Source: Arthrobacter ramosus (lineage in GTDB: Bacteria; Actinomycetota; Actinomycetes; Actinomycetales; Micrococcaceae). Taken from it: DNA of 64,000 bases. The position numbers were made by a program, and so were the translations under genes. Under the pieces are notes generated by a model that made no database searches, was not told where the DNA came from, and worked only from the letters and a program-made list of their open reading frames with translations. This document shows positions 8,218 to 17,372 of the stretch, piece after piece. The stretch is taken from contig NZ_BAAAWN010000001.1 of NCBI RefSeq assembly GCF_039535095.1, forward strand, positions 4,712,001 through 4,776,000, given 5' to 3'. Position 1 is the stretch's first letter. Each line of letters opens with the position of its first letter.

Positions 8218-8913
8218 TCAGATCTCGCCGAATCCCTGTTCCACCAGCCGCCTGACGTAGTCCACGGCCTTCGATGAATCTTTGCCCCAAGCCTCGACTC
8301 TGAGCTTGCCGCCCTTTCCCACGGCGAGGCTCATGAGTTCCATAATGGAGGTGCCATCGACGCCGTTTACGGTTGCCTCGACATCCAGGCCGGCGAGTCC
8401 GCCCGCAATTTTCGCCGCAGGCCTGGCATGCATTCCCATGGGGTTGATGAGCTCGAACTCGCCGCTTTCCGCCGGCTCGCCCCTGCCTTGGGATTCAGCG
8501 GACGCCGCGCCATCAAAAGCGGGCTCCGGACCGAATCGAACCGCCTCCGCGGCGGCCTTCACTGCGGCCGCCAAGGCGCCACCCTGGGTGGCCACGGCGG
8601 CGGCGACCAGGCCCTCCACCAAGGGAGCGTCGGCAATGTGGACTTTGTCCGGCTCGCTGCAGAACTCCGCCGCTGATTCTGCCGTCATGACCGCGGAACC
8701 AAGGTCCGTCAGAACCACCACGCCATCGCCTGCGGCGTCCCCAAGTCCTGCCTCGAATGCGGCGATCGTTTTTTCCAGGTCCGTGCCAATCCGGCCATCA
8801 TCCGTGCCGCCGACGCCGTAGAACCTCACATCGGGGGCCATCTGAGCGGCCAATTCCACGGCACCTTCCGCGATCTTCCGGCTGTGCGAGACCACCACCA
8901 AGCCCACCGTCAT
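8218..8913 (-). CDS. dhaM: PTS-dependent dihydroxyacetone kinase, phosphotransfer subunit DhaM (EIIA-HPr)
   Basis: DhaM passes phosphate from the PTS to the ADP bound on DhaL. The 231-residue product has two domains: an EIIA-mannose-like domain at the N-terminus with the phospho-accepting His10 (VVVSHS), and an HPr domain from about 155 with its active histidine in NPMGMHARPAA and the regulatory-type Ser in GTSIMELMSL. There is no EI-like third domain, so phosphate presumably comes from general EI, either directly to the HPr domain. ATG 8913 overlaps the dhaL stop (ATGA). It is the last gene of the dhaKLM operon. Confidence 0.93.
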   Translation of the reverse strand: MTVGLVVVSHSRKIAEGAVELAAQMAPDVRFYGVGGTDDGRIGTDLEKTIAAFEAGLGDAAGDGVVVLTDLGSAVMTAESAAEFCSEPDKVHIADAPLVEGLVAAAVATQGGALAAAVKAAAEAVRFGPEPAFDGAASAESQGRGEPAESGEFELINPMGMHARPAAKIAGGLAGLDVEATVNGVDGTSIMELMSLAVGKGGKLRVEAWGKDSSKAVDYVRRLVEQGFGEI

Positions 8914-9566
8914 TCAGCGGCCCCTTCGGGGAATCCCGCAGCGGTAGCGGCTGCGCGCAACAACAGGGCAGAAGACGCAGCCCCGGGATCGCGGTGACCG
9001 GCGCTGCGTTCACCGAGGTAACTGGCGCGACCCTTGCGGGCTACCAACGGATCAGTCGTGACGGCCCCAACCTCGGCGGCTTCGGCCGCCGCAGCCAGCA
9101 CCGCCACAGCATCTCCACCGGCCACCAGGACCTCGTCCGCCGCTTCCACAGCCGGAGACCAGGCATCCACCATGGTTTTGTCGCCCAACTCCGCCTTGCC
9201 CCTGGCAACGATTCCGTCCCGTGCCGCAGTCAGTGCTCCGGCGAGCGCCGCTGCGTCAACGTCCGCGCTTTCTCCCAGCGCCGTGGCCGCCCGAAGATAC
9301 GCGGTTCCATACAGCGGTCCGGCTGCCCCGCCCACCTTGGACATCAGGGCCATCGCGGCCAGCTTGAGTGCTGCACCGGGTGTCTCCGGTGGAGTCTGGG
9401 CAAGTTTCTCCATGACGGCCTGGAATCCCCGGTCCATGTTTTCGCCGTGGTCGGAGTCGCCTATCGCACGGTCCAAGGCAATCAATTCCTCCCGGTGCTC
9501 GGACATGAGCCGAGCGGAGAGTGTCAACCATTGGACCGCCCATTCGACCCCCAGGCCCACTGTCAC
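8910..9566 (-). CDS. dhaL: Dihydroxyacetone kinase subunit DhaL (ADP-binding)
   Basis: DhaL carries a tightly bound ADP that is rephosphorylated by DhaM and donates phosphate to the dihydroxyacetone held on DhaK. The signature [13 protein letters not shown] supplies the Mg-binding aspartates, and the [15 protein letters not shown] block is typical. GTG 9566 is chosen because it overlaps the dhaK stop (GTGA) and gives 218 residues, close to the usual 210; the open frame extends 14 residues further without similarity. Both neighbours overlap it by four bases, so translation is probably coupled. Confidence 0.93.
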   Translation of the reverse strand: MTVGLGVEWAVQWLTLSARLMSEHREELIALDRAIGDSDHGENMDRGFQAVMEKLAQTPPETPGAALKLAAMALMSKVGGAAGPLYGTAYLRAATALGESADVDAAALAGALTAARDGIVARGKAELGDKTMVDAWSPAVEAADEVLVAGGDAVAVLAAAAEAAEVGAVTTDPLVARKGRASYLGERSAGHRDPGAASSALLLRAAATAAGFPEGAAE

Positions 9567-10564
9567 ATCCCCCAACGCAGGGCCGGAGTGTGGACGGGTG
9601 CGTCCCAAAGTGCGGTGAGTTCGTCATCAAGACGCAGTACCGAAATGGAGCAGCCCTGCATCTCGAGCGAAGTGACATAGTTGCCCACCAGTGAGCGTTC
9701 CACTTTGGCTCCTCTTTCCGCGAGGATCTGGGCCGCCCGGCGGTAGACAATGTACAGCTCGCTGAGGGGCGTACCGCCCATGCCGTTGACGAACAGCAGC
9801 ACTTCTTCACCGGCCTTGATCCCGAGGTCTTCCAGGACAGGGTCCAATAGGCGGCTGGTGATGGCGTCGGCGCCCTCCATGGCGATCCGATGCCTGCCGG
9901 GTTCACCGTGAATGCCTATGCCGATTTCGATTTCATCCTCCGCAAGCTCAAAGCTGGGCACCCCGGCATGCGGCACAGTACAGCCGGACAGGGCGACGCC
10001 CATGGTGCGCACGTTGCGGACGACTCCCTCCGCTACCCCCGCGACGGCTTCCAGAGAATCCCCACGCTCAGCTGCGGCGCCGGCAATCTTTTCGACCAGC
10101 ACGGTGCCACCCACGCCGCGACGGCCCGCCGTGTACAGCGAATCCTCCACGGCGACGTCGTCGTTGACGAGAACCGAGCGGACGCTGATTCCTTCAGCCT
10201 GGGCCATCTCTGCCGCGGTCTCGAAGTTCAGCACGTCGCCGGTGTAGTTCTTCACGATGTGTATGACGCCGGCTCCTGAATCGACTGCTGCGGTAGCCGG
10301 AATGATCTGGTCAGGCGTGGGCGAGGTGAAGACGGCACCCGGCACGGCGGCGTCGAGCATTCCGTGCCCCACAAAGCCGGCATGGAGCGGCTCGTGGCCG
10401 CTCCCTCCTCCCGACACAAGCGCCACTTTGCCGGCTACGGGCGCTCCTTTTCGAACGACGAAAATGGGGTCCGTGTGGACGTCCACGAGATCGGCATGGG
10501 CCATGCCGAAACCCTCGACAGACTCGTCCACCACCGAGCGGGGATCGTTGATGAGCTTTTTCAT
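9563..10564 (-). CDS. dhaK: Dihydroxyacetone kinase subunit DhaK (substrate-binding)
   Basis: DhaK binds dihydroxyacetone covalently through a histidine ([10 protein letters not shown]) and receives phosphate from DhaL-ATP, giving dihydroxyacetone phosphate for glycolysis. The 333-residue protein shows [15 protein letters not shown] near the N-terminus and [13 protein letters not shown] in the middle, both family hallmarks. ATG 10564 (MKKLINDP) is preceded by AGGAG; the longer frame from 10624 is not family-like. It is the first gene of the operon dhaK-dhaL-dhaM on the minus strand. No dhaR- or dhaS-type regulator is beside it. Confidence 0.95.
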   Translation of the reverse strand: MKKLINDPRSVVDESVEGFGMAHADLVDVHTDPIFVVRKGAPVAGKVALVSGGGSGHEPLHAGFVGHGMLDAAVPGAVFTSPTPDQIIPATAAVDSGAGVIHIVKNYTGDVLNFETAAEMAQAEGISVRSVLVNDDVAVEDSLYTAGRRGVGGTVLVEKIAGAAAERGDSLEAVAGVAEGVVRNVRTMGVALSGCTVPHAGVPSFELAEDEIEIGIGIHGEPGRHRIAMEGADAITSRLLDPVLEDLGIKAGEEVLLFVNGMGGTPLSELYIVYRRAAQILAERGAKVERSLVGNYVTSLEMQGCSISVLRLDDELTALWDAPVHTPALRWGM

Positions 10565-10674
10565 GGCGCGCTCCTGGGGCGTTGCTGGTAGGTGATTTGA
10601 CCCTACTACCAGCGCCCCGGGCACGGTAGGGGAATGGTCCGTATGTGGAAAGTCCGGAACCCGGAAACGCAGAA

Positions 10675-10698
10675 GGGACAGCCCCCAATGGCTGTCCC
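10675..10698 (-). terminator. Hairpin between the 68-residue gene and dhaK
   Basis: GGGACAGCC (10675-10683) and GGCTGTCCC (10690-10698) form a nine-base-pair stem with a six-base loop. It follows the stop of the small gene at 10728 by 29 bases and precedes dhaK. A T-run is weak, so termination efficiency is uncertain. Confidence 0.55.
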
Positions 10699-10727
10699 TC
10701 CTGAAAGACCTACCGGCATGCGTCCGG

Positions 10728-10934
10728 TCAATGCGGCGGCCCGCCCACCGTCAAACGACCGACGCTGAAGTCTTGGGCTGTTGCGTCTTTGGCCATTGAG
10801 TCCGGCCAAAGATCCTTGCACGCGGACCGCATGCAACCCCCGGTCCCCCGCTTGCGCGACTCCGGCGTGGAGCCAGGACGCGGCATCTCAATCTGGAAAC
10901 CTGAAAAGTCCGGAAACATAACGTGGTACTTCAT
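10728..10934 (-). CDS. Small hypothetical protein with a strong ribosome site
   Basis: A 68-residue frame begins at ATG 10934, six to ten bases after the purine run GGAGGCGAG, which is among the better ribosome sites in this region. The start ([21 protein letters not shown]) is loosely like the first strand of HicB-type antitoxins, but the rest does not continue the fold and no hicA-like partner is adjacent. It lies between argA and dhaK on the same strand, followed by a hairpin. Function unknown; it may also be a decayed gene. Confidence 0.45.
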   Translation of the reverse strand: MKYHVMFPDFSGFQIEMPRPGSTPESRKRGTGGCMRSACKDLWPDSMAKDATAQDFSVGRLTVGGPPH

Positions 10935-11055
10935 TTCTCGCCTCCACAGTATGGTTGGCCCGCCGCAACCGAGCCTCAACTAGTTTATCCATCAAGTTGA
11001 TATACGTAAAGACTTGGCATCAGCACATCCGGGCGGCGAGGAGAAGAACTCGGAG

Positions 11056-11565
11056 CTAAAGGACCTTGATCATGCGGGTGTTGCCCAGGGTATTGGGCTT
11101 CACGCGGGCGAGATCGAGGAACTCGGCCACGCCTTCGTCATGGGAACGCAGCAATTCCGAATAGACCTGCGGGTCGACGGCGGTTTGGTCCGCCATGACT
11201 TCGAATCCGTGGCGCTTGAAGAAGTCCACTTCGAACGTCAGGCAGAAGACCCGCGCAACGCCCAACGCGCGGGCGTCCTCCAGGAGTTGCTGGACAAGGA
11301 CGTGGCCCACGCCCTTGCCCCGCCAATTGTCGTCCGCCGCCAAAGTGCGCACCTCGGCCAGATCCTCCCACATGACGTGCAAGGCGCCGCAACCGATCAC
11401 CTCGCCGTCGGACGATTCGGCAATCCGGAACTCCTGAAGGCTCTCGTAGTAGGCCACGGTCTCTTTGGCCATCAGGATTCGCTGCTCTGCCAGTGGCGCT
11501 ACGAGCCTCTTGATCGCGGCAACATCGCCGGTGCGGGCAGGGCGGATACTGAACGTCGAAGTCAC
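11056..11565 (-). CDS. argA: Amino-acid N-acetyltransferase (N-acetylglutamate synthase, GNAT type)
   Basis: The 169-residue GNAT protein matches the short actinobacterial N-acetylglutamate synthase (as in Mycobacterium tuberculosis Rv2747), which acetylates glutamate for arginine synthesis. The acetyl-CoA loop is seen as NWRGKGVGHVLVQQL after the conserved EVRTLAAD, and FFKRHGFEV follows as in this subfamily. GTG 11565 is preferred: a TAAGAT box lies seven bases upstream, giving a nearly leaderless message, and the frame further upstream belongs to the opposite reading of the peptidase gene. A general GNAT role cannot be fully excluded without comparison. Confidence 0.85.
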   Translation of the reverse strand: MTSTFSIRPARTGDVAAIKRLVAPLAEQRILMAKETVAYYESLQEFRIAESSDGEVIGCGALHVMWEDLAEVRTLAADDNWRGKGVGHVLVQQLLEDARALGVARVFCLTFEVDFFKRHGFEVMADQTAVDPQVYSELLRSHDEGVAEFLDLARVKPNTLGNTRMIKVL

Positions 11566-11572
11566 AGCCCCA

Positions 11573-11578
11573 ATCTTA
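11573..11578 (-). promoter_or_regulatory. Leaderless -10 box of argA
   Basis: TAAGAT on the minus strand, seven bases before GTG 11565. It lies in the short space between the peptidase stop (11594) and argA, implying argA has its own start of transcription. Confidence 0.5.
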
Positions 11579-11593
11579 CGAGGCGAAAGGCGC

Positions 11594-13696
11594 CTAAAGC
11601 CCCAGGTCCTGAGGAACAGGAACCTCCTGACCGAGTACCTGCCTGGCCAGGAAGTGCTCCACGACGCCGTACCAGACCTTGGCATGCTGCGGCTGCAGGA
11701 TCCAATGGTTCTCGTCAGGGAAGTACAGGAAGCGGTGCTGGGTCTCACCGTTCTCATCGGCGGGCAGCCCGGAACTGGAAAGAAGTTCGTACCAAAGCCT
11801 CAGGCCCTCGCCGATCGGCACCCGGTAGTCCTTGTCACCGTGGATCACCAGCATGGGCGTCTTGATTTTTGCGACATGGAGATGGGGCGAGTTGTCCAGT
11901 GCCATCTCTGCGGTCATTTCCTTGAGCCAATACTGCGAAGCGTCCGTAGTGGGCCCGAACTGGTCCATGGCCCACAAACTGGCGTGCGTCACGATCGCCT
12001 TGAAACGGTCCGTTTGCCCGGCCACCCAGTTGGCCATGTATCCGCCGAATGACCCACCCATGGCGGCAGTCCGCGTCTGGTCAACGTCGGACCGCTGGAC
12101 CACTGCGTCGGTGATGGACATGAGGTCCGTAAACGGCGCCTTGCCCCATTCGCCCCAGCCGCGTTGGATGAATTGCTGGCCGTACCCGGTGGACAGTGCC
12201 GGGTCCGGCAGAAGCACGGCATACCCCTTCGACACGAGCAGCCATGGATTCCATCGCCAGGTCCAGGCATTCCACGAGCCCAACGGCCCGCCGTGGATCC
12301 ACAACAGCAGGGGGGCCGGGTTCGCCTCGGACGCGCCTTCCGGGAGCGCGAGGTAAGCCGGAACCCTCGAGCCGTCAGCCGCGCTCGTCTCTACCCGCTC
12401 CAACGAGCCTTTGATCCTGGGGCGCTCAGCGGGTGCCGGGAGCCGCTCGACGTCGCCCGAGGCGAGGTCGATCCGGACGGCTTCCGCCGGGAATTCGTAG
12501 GAGCTGCGCAGCGCGAACGCACTCAGCCCGTCCGGGGAAGCCACGACGTCGGTGTACGCGGCCGCGTCCTGCGTCACCCGGTTGACCGTACCGTCGGCGA
12601 CGGCGACCCGGAAGACCGGCGTGGCGCCGTCGTCGTCGGCTGTGACGAGGAGCGAGCGCCCGTCCGGAAGCCAGGCCGCCGGGCTGCCCCAGCGGTCCCA
12701 GGCGGGTGCGAGCGGCTCGAGGTCAAGGGTTTCTCCCGCACCGACGTTCAAGAGGTGGAGTTTGACCTGGGGTGCCCGGGCGGGGGTACTGTCGCTTTCG
12801 CTGACTACCGAGAGCATCTTGTTGTCAGGGCTGACCGGGCCCGGGAAATAGCTCATTCCTTCACGGTCAAGGAGCACCTTGACCGAGCCGGAAGCGACAT
12901 CGACGGCGGCGAGCACAAAGCGCGTGTCGGCCTTCGCGAGCGGCTTGGCCAGGCTCGTATAGATCGTCTTCCCGTCCGGGCTGACCACCGCGCGGGTATT
13001 GCGGAGGTTGCCGCCAACGTCGGGCGTCAGATTGCGCAGTTTCAGGGGTGCGGTAGCGTCCACGGTAGCGGGCTTGCCCGACTCAGCCGTATCTCCGTTG
13101 TCCACGGCGAACAGCCTGGGCTGGGCCGGCCCCAGATCCGCGTCCCAGTAGCGGACCGGGTAGCCGGTATGCAGAATGGCCGCTACCTTGTTGTCCTTGC
13201 GGCTCTTGCGCCGCTCCTCGTCATTTTCCTCATCGGTGGAACCGGCAAGGACCGGGGCCGTCACGAAAGTGGCATCCGCGGCCGACGCGGTCATGACGCC
13301 CCCGACTCCGCCCGCGCGGGAGTGCACCACCCGGGCCTCACCGCCGTCGGCAGGCAGGAGCCACAACGCGCTCACGGGATCCGCTTCGGGGCTGTCCGGA
13401 TCGGGCCGGGCTGAGGTGAAGTAGAGGTCACCGTTGGCAGCAAACACCGCGCCGGTTTCTCCCTTGGCGCTGCGTGTGATGCGGCGGGCGTGCTTCTTTC
13501 CCGCAGGATCAAGCTCCCAAAGGGCAGTGACGTACTCAGTGCCCTTGGCGTTGAGCGTGGACACCGTAGTGACCAGGCGGCTTCCGTCCGTGCTGAGAGC
13601 CAGGCCGCCGACCCGGGGGATGGCCAGGTAGTGGTCTAGATCGTGGAAAGGAGTTTCGGGTTGTGTGCTCGGGGTCTCTGAGGCATTCGAATCCAT
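11594..13696 (-). CDS. S9-family serine peptidase (acylaminoacyl/prolyl oligopeptidase type)
   Basis: About 700 residues. The N-terminal two thirds read as a beta-propeller with repeated strand patterns (for example SPDGKTIYTSLAK, LPDGRSLLVTADDDG, SPDGLSAFALRS). The C-terminal alpha/beta-hydrolase domain carries the nucleophile in GGSFGGYMANW, the acid in HGDKDYRVP and the histidine in FPDENHWI, completing the triad. No signal peptide is visible, so it is probably cytoplasmic and trims peptides. ATG 13696 (MDSNASETPS) is chosen over GTG 13711; neither has a clear ribosome site. It is a single-gene unit, before clpC's terminator. Confidence 0.9.
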   Translation of the reverse strand: MDSNASETPSTQPETPFHDLDHYLAIPRVGGLALSTDGSRLVTTVSTLNAKGTEYVTALWELDPAGKKHARRITRSAKGETGAVFAANGDLYFTSARPDPDSPEADPVSALWLLPADGGEARVVHSRAGGVGGVMTASAADATFVTAPVLAGSTDEENDEERRKSRKDNKVAAILHTGYPVRYWDADLGPAQPRLFAVDNGDTAESGKPATVDATAPLKLRNLTPDVGGNLRNTRAVVSPDGKTIYTSLAKPLAKADTRFVLAAVDVASGSVKVLLDREGMSYFPGPVSPDNKMLSVVSESDSTPARAPQVKLHLLNVGAGETLDLEPLAPAWDRWGSPAAWLPDGRSLLVTADDDGATPVFRVAVADGTVNRVTQDAAAYTDVVASPDGLSAFALRSSYEFPAEAVRIDLASGDVERLPAPAERPRIKGSLERVETSAADGSRVPAYLALPEGASEANPAPLLLWIHGGPLGSWNAWTWRWNPWLLVSKGYAVLLPDPALSTGYGQQFIQRGWGEWGKAPFTDLMSITDAVVQRSDVDQTRTAAMGGSFGGYMANWVAGQTDRFKAIVTHASLWAMDQFGPTTDASQYWLKEMTAEMALDNSPHLHVAKIKTPMLVIHGDKDYRVPIGEGLRLWYELLSSSGLPADENGETQHRFLYFPDENHWILQPQHAKVWYGVVEHFLARQVLGQEVPVPQDLGL

Positions 13697-13791
13697 GCTC
13701 TGATTCAACACGCAATGTGCCGCAGATCACAAAAGGTTCACTAAGAGTGAAACACTTATTTCAGATATTACGAACCTGGGGAACGCAAAAA

Positions 13792-13822
13792 CCCCGCCCG
13801 CTCCTTTCGGGAGCGGGCGGGG
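13792..13822 (-). terminator. Terminator of clpC
   Basis: CCCCGCCCGCTCC (13792-13804) pairs with GGAGCGGGCGGGG (13810-13822) around a five-base loop; read on the minus strand it is followed by TTTTTGCG. It lies 24 bases after the clpC stop. Confidence 0.9.
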
Positions 13823-13845
13823 CCTTTGAGTCGGCGGAACCGGAA

Positions 13846-16338
13846 CTAGGCGCTCGGAGCGATTTCCGGGATGCGCGGCTTGGCATTGCCGGCAAACGTG
13901 AACTTGGCGTCATCGCCTTCGCCGTCCACGTCGACCACCACGATGTCACCGGAGTGCAGCTCGCCGAAGAGGATCTTCTCGGAGAGCTGGTCCTCGATCT
14001 CGCGCTGGATGGTCCGGCGCAGCGGCCGGGCACCCATGGCCGGATCGTAACCCCGGGTCGCCAGGAGGACCTTGGCGGCCGTGGTGAGCTCGATGCCCAT
14101 GTCCTTGTCCTTGAGGCGGCCCTCGAGGCGCGTGACGAACAGGTCCACGATCTCGATGATCTCGTCCTGCGTGAGCTGCGGGAACACCACGACGTCGTCA
14201 ACACGGTTGAGGAACTCGGGGCGGAAGTGCTGCTTGAGCTCTTCGGTGACCCGTGCCCGCATCCGGTTGTAACCGGTGGTGGTGTCCGTGCCGGACTGGA
14301 AGCCGGTCGCCACGCTCTTGGAGATGTCGCGGGTGCCCAGGTTGGTGGTCATGATGATCACCGTGTTCTTGAAGTCCACCACGCGGCCCTGGGAGTCGGT
14401 CAGGCGGCCGTCTTCCAGGATCTGCAGCAGCGAGTTGAAGAGATCGGCGTGAGCCTTCTCCACTTCGTCGAACAGCACCACGGAGAACGGACGACGGCGG
14501 ACCTTCTCGGTCAGCTGCCCGCCTTCTTCGTAGCCGACGTAGCCCGGAGGGGCACCGAAGAGACGCGAAACCGTGTGCTTCTCGGAGTACTCGGACATGT
14601 CCAGAGTGATGAGGGCGTCCTCTTCACCGAAGAGGAATTCCGCCAACGCCTTGGCGAGCTCGGTCTTGCCGACACCGGTAGGGCCGGCGAAGATGAACGA
14701 GCCACCGGGACGCTTGGGGTCCTTCAGGCCTGCACGTGTGCGGCGGATCGCCTGGGAGAGGGCACGGATGGCCTCGTCCTGGCCGACGACCCGCTTGTGC
14801 AGCTCGTCTTCCATCTTGAGGAGGCGGCTGGATTCTTCCTCGGTGAGTTTGAAGACCGGGATGCCGGTGGAATTCGCGAGAACTTCGGCAATCAGCTCCT
14901 CGTCTACCTCGGAAATATCGTCCATGCCGCCGGACTTCCAGTTGCGTTCCTTCTCGGCACGCTCGGCAATGAGCTTCTGCTCCTTGTCGCGCAGCGAGGC
15001 GGCGCCTTCGAAGTCCTGGGCGTCGATGGCCGATTCCTTCTCCATCTTCACTTCGGCAATGCGCTCATCCATGGCCTTGAGCTCCGGCGGCGCAGTCATG
15101 CGACGGATGCGAAGCCGGGCACCTGCTTCGTCGATCAGGTCGATCGCCTTGTCCGGCAGGAAGCGGTCCGAGATGTAGCGTTCGGCCAGCGTTGCGGCAG
15201 AGGCAAGGGCGCCGTCGGTGATGGTCACCCGGTGGTGCGCCTCGTAACGGTCACGCAGGCCCTTGAGGATCTCGATCGCGTGCGCGACGGAAGGCTCCTT
15301 GACTTGGATCGGCTGGAAGCGGCGCTCCAACGCGGCGTCTTTCTCAATGTGCTTGCGGTACTCGTCCAAAGTGGTGGCTCCGATGGTCTGGAGTTCACCT
15401 CGGGCCAGCATCGGCTTGAGGATGGACGCGGCATCGATGGCACCCTCGGCAGCGCCGGCACCCACGAGCGTGTGGATTTCGTCGATGAAGAGGATGATGT
15501 CGCCGCGGGTCCGGATTTCCTTGAGGACCTTCTTCAGGCGCTCTTCGAAGTCACCACGGTAACGGGAACCGGCCACAAGGGAACCGAGGTCAAGCGTGTA
15601 GAGCTGCTTGTCCTTGATGGTCTCCGGCACGTCTCCGCGGACAATCGCCTGGGCGAGGCCTTCGACGACGGCGGTCTTGCCGACGCCGGGCTCACCGATC
15701 AGCACGGGGTTGTTCTTGGTCCTGCGGGAGAGGACCTGCATGACGCGTTCCATCTCCAGCTCGCGGCCGATCACAGGATCAAGCTTGTTTTCCCGTGCGG
15801 CCTGGGTAAGGTTGCGGCCGAACTGGTCCAGCACCACCGAACCGGCAGGGGTGCCTTCCTGTTGGCCCGGACCTGAGCCGGGACCCGCAGTTTCTTTGCC
15901 CTGGTAGCCGGAAAGCAGCTGGATGACCTGCTGGCGGACGCGGTTGAGGTCGGCGCCAAGCTTGACGAGGACCTGCGCGGCAACGCCTTCACCCTCGCGG
16001 ATGAGGCCGAGCAGGATGTGCTCGGTACCGATGTAGTTGTGGCCGAGCTGCAGGGCTTCGCGGAGCGAGAGCTCAAGCACCTTTTTGGCGCGCGGGGTGA
16101 AGGGGATGTGACCGGACGGGGCTTGCTGGCCCTGGCCGATGATCTCCTGTACCTGCTCGCGGACGCCATCGAGCGAAATGCTCAGGGACTCAAGCGCCTT
16201 GGCGGCAACGCCTTCACCCTCGTGGATCAGACCCAAGAGGATGTGCTCGGTACCGATGTAGTTGTGGTTGAGCATGCGTGCCTCTTCTTGGGCAAGCACA
16301 ACAACGCGACGGGCACGGTCCGTAAATCTCTCAAACAT
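13846..16338 (-). CDS. clpC: ATP-dependent Clp protease ATP-binding subunit ClpC
   Basis: ClpC is a AAA+ unfoldase that feeds proteins to ClpP. The 830 residues contain two Clp-N repeats (about 1-70 and 77-145), the first AAA module with Walker A GEPGVGKT (215-222) and [10 protein letters not shown], a UVR-type coiled middle domain near 430-470, and the second AAA module with [22 protein letters not shown] and the ClpP-docking-type loop region further on. ATG 16338 is preceded by CTAGGAG. A strong terminator follows. lysS, a small peptide and lsr2 precede it on the same strand, a grouping usual in Micrococcaceae. Confidence 0.97.
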   Translation of the reverse strand: MFERFTDRARRVVVLAQEEARMLNHNYIGTEHILLGLIHEGEGVAAKALESLSISLDGVREQVQEIIGQGQQAPSGHIPFTPRAKKVLELSLREALQLGHNYIGTEHILLGLIREGEGVAAQVLVKLGADLNRVRQQVIQLLSGYQGKETAGPGSGPGQQEGTPAGSVVLDQFGRNLTQAARENKLDPVIGRELEMERVMQVLSRRTKNNPVLIGEPGVGKTAVVEGLAQAIVRGDVPETIKDKQLYTLDLGSLVAGSRYRGDFEERLKKVLKEIRTRGDIILFIDEIHTLVGAGAAEGAIDAASILKPMLARGELQTIGATTLDEYRKHIEKDAALERRFQPIQVKEPSVAHAIEILKGLRDRYEAHHRVTITDGALASAATLAERYISDRFLPDKAIDLIDEAGARLRIRRMTAPPELKAMDERIAEVKMEKESAIDAQDFEGAASLRDKEQKLIAERAEKERNWKSGGMDDISEVDEELIAEVLANSTGIPVFKLTEEESSRLLKMEDELHKRVVGQDEAIRALSQAIRRTRAGLKDPKRPGGSFIFAGPTGVGKTELAKALAEFLFGEEDALITLDMSEYSEKHTVSRLFGAPPGYVGYEEGGQLTEKVRRRPFSVVLFDEVEKAHADLFNSLLQILEDGRLTDSQGRVVDFKNTVIIMTTNLGTRDISKSVATGFQSGTDTTTGYNRMRARVTEELKQHFRPEFLNRVDDVVVFPQLTQDEIIEIVDLFVTRLEGRLKDKDMGIELTTAAKVLLATRGYDPAMGARPLRRTIQREIEDQLSEKILFGELHSGDIVVVDVDGEGDDAKFTFAGNAKPRIPEIAPSA

Positions 16339-16664
16339 TTCGCCACACTCCTAGCTACGACGTACTTTGATGCTACGTGGCAACGCTGGAATTTTGGGGC
16401 GTGTTCGCCACAGGGGAAACATGGCCGCACCGGGAATAGGTTCACTCAACTCGTCCGTGGACCTCGGGATCACGGCGGAGACCGAATCCAGGGCTTCCAC
16501 GATCACGCCGTGCTTCCGCCGACGCCCCCGCGAGCCGGCCGGCCGCCGTCGTTCTTCCCGGCAAACGTGGTGGCTGTCTACCGGATACGCCCAGTCGGCT
16601 CCAAGCCTTCCGGGGAATAGCGGAGCAGGACACCGTTATCCCGGCGAACCGGGCGGTTAAAAGA
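16339..16664. other. clpC upstream region, no gene seen
   Basis: This 326-base gap between the lsr2 terminator and clpC must hold the clpC promoter. I see no convincing coding frame. A sequence near 16403-16420 (TTCGCCACAGGGGAAA) resembles a ClgR-type operator but departs from the consensus at several places, so it is not called. The ribosome site of clpC is at its left end. Confidence 0.5.
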
Positions 16665-16694
16665 CAATACCCCGGCCGTTGGGCCGGGGTATTG
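16665..16694 (-). terminator. Terminator of lsr2
   Basis: CAATACCCCGGCC (16665-16677) and GGCCGGGGTATTG (16682-16694) make a 13-base-pair stem with a four-base loop, followed on the minus strand by TCTTTT. It lies ten bases after the lsr2 stop. Confidence 0.9.
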
Positions 16695-16704
16695 ATACTT
16701 GGTG

Positions 16705-17031
16705 TCAGGAATTGGCCTTCTGGTAGGCTTCCTGAATTTCGGCCTGAATGCGGCCACGGCTGTTTACGGTATAACCGTTCTCGCGCGCCCATTGACGGAT
16801 CTGTGCGGAGTCCTGGTTTCTCCCTGCAGCAACGCGGCTACGCGTTGCACGGCCGGTCGATGTCTTGCGCGCCTTAGCTACAAATGGCCCAAGAGCGTCC
16901 CGCAGCTTCGCAGCGTTGGCACTGGACAGATCCATTTCGTAACTGACTCCATCAAGGCCAAAGCGGACAGTTTCGTCCGCAGAGCCCTCATCCAGGTCGT
17001 CAACGAGGATAATTTTGACTTTCTGTGCCAT
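16705..17031 (-). CDS. lsr2: Nucleoid-associated protein Lsr2
   Basis: Lsr2 is the actinobacterial H-NS analogue: it coats AT-rich, often foreign DNA and silences it. The 108-residue product has the N-terminal dimerisation domain (MAQKVKIILVDDLDEGSADETVRFGLDG) and a C-terminal DNA-binding domain with the minor-groove RGR at 92-94, preceded by IRQWARENGY. A purine-rich ribosome site (AAAGAGAG) precedes the ATG. A strong terminator follows. It is transcribed after the 58-residue peptide gene and before clpC. Confidence 0.96.
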   Translation of the reverse strand: MAQKVKIILVDDLDEGSADETVRFGLDGVSYEMDLSSANAAKLRDALGPFVAKARKTSTGRATRSRVAAGRNQDSAQIRQWARENGYTVNSRGRIQAEIQEAYQKANS

Positions 17032-17193
17032 GAAAAGACTCTCTTTTGGAGGGGTCGGATATGCAGAATAGCTAGACTACTAATTAATGATTATCGTCCA
17101 GTGGATGGCACCCCGTCAAAGGCTCGGCCAAAGGCATCCTCAAAGGGATCGTCAAAGACACTATTAAATCTTCGGGAGCGGCCGGAGAAAGAG

Positions 17194-17370
17194 CTATTTG
17201 GCAGGCGTTGAGCCGTCGCCCGTCGGCTTGGCAATTCCGAATCCGGCTTCTTCCTGGGCGCGGGCTTCTGCTTGGCGCTCTGATTTGTCCGCGTTGAAGA
17301 TAGCCTTCATGGCAAACCAAAAGAGAAGTCCGACAACGACGGACGGTGCAAGAACGGCAATGTATTCCAT
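17194..17370 (-). CDS. 58-residue single-pass membrane peptide
   Basis: A short gene of 58 codons. Residues 4-20 form one hydrophobic helix (IAVLAPSVVVGLLFWFA), followed by a charged tail (NADKSERQAEARAQEEAGF). ATG 17370 lies two bases after the lysS stop, and the lysS end supplies GAAGGG as ribosome site, so translation is probably coupled to lysS. Peptides of this shape sit at this place in related genomes as I recall them, but no function is known to me. A spurious frame runs on the other strand. Confidence 0.75.
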   Translation of the reverse strand: MEYIAVLAPSVVVGLLFWFAMKAIFNADKSERQAEARAQEEAGFGIAKPTGDGSTPAK

Positions 17371-17372
17371 GG

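Noticed and set aside
10728-10934. HicB antitoxin
   Set aside because: Only the first few residues are similar; the remaining sequence and the lack of a HicA partner do not support it.
13663-15876. 737-codon plus-strand frame opposite clpC
   Set aside because: Antisense shadow of clpC; long open frames are expected opposite GC-rich genes.
16403-16420. Possible ClgR operator upstream of clpC
   Set aside because: Resembles the half sites but several conserved positions differ, so it is no better than chance.
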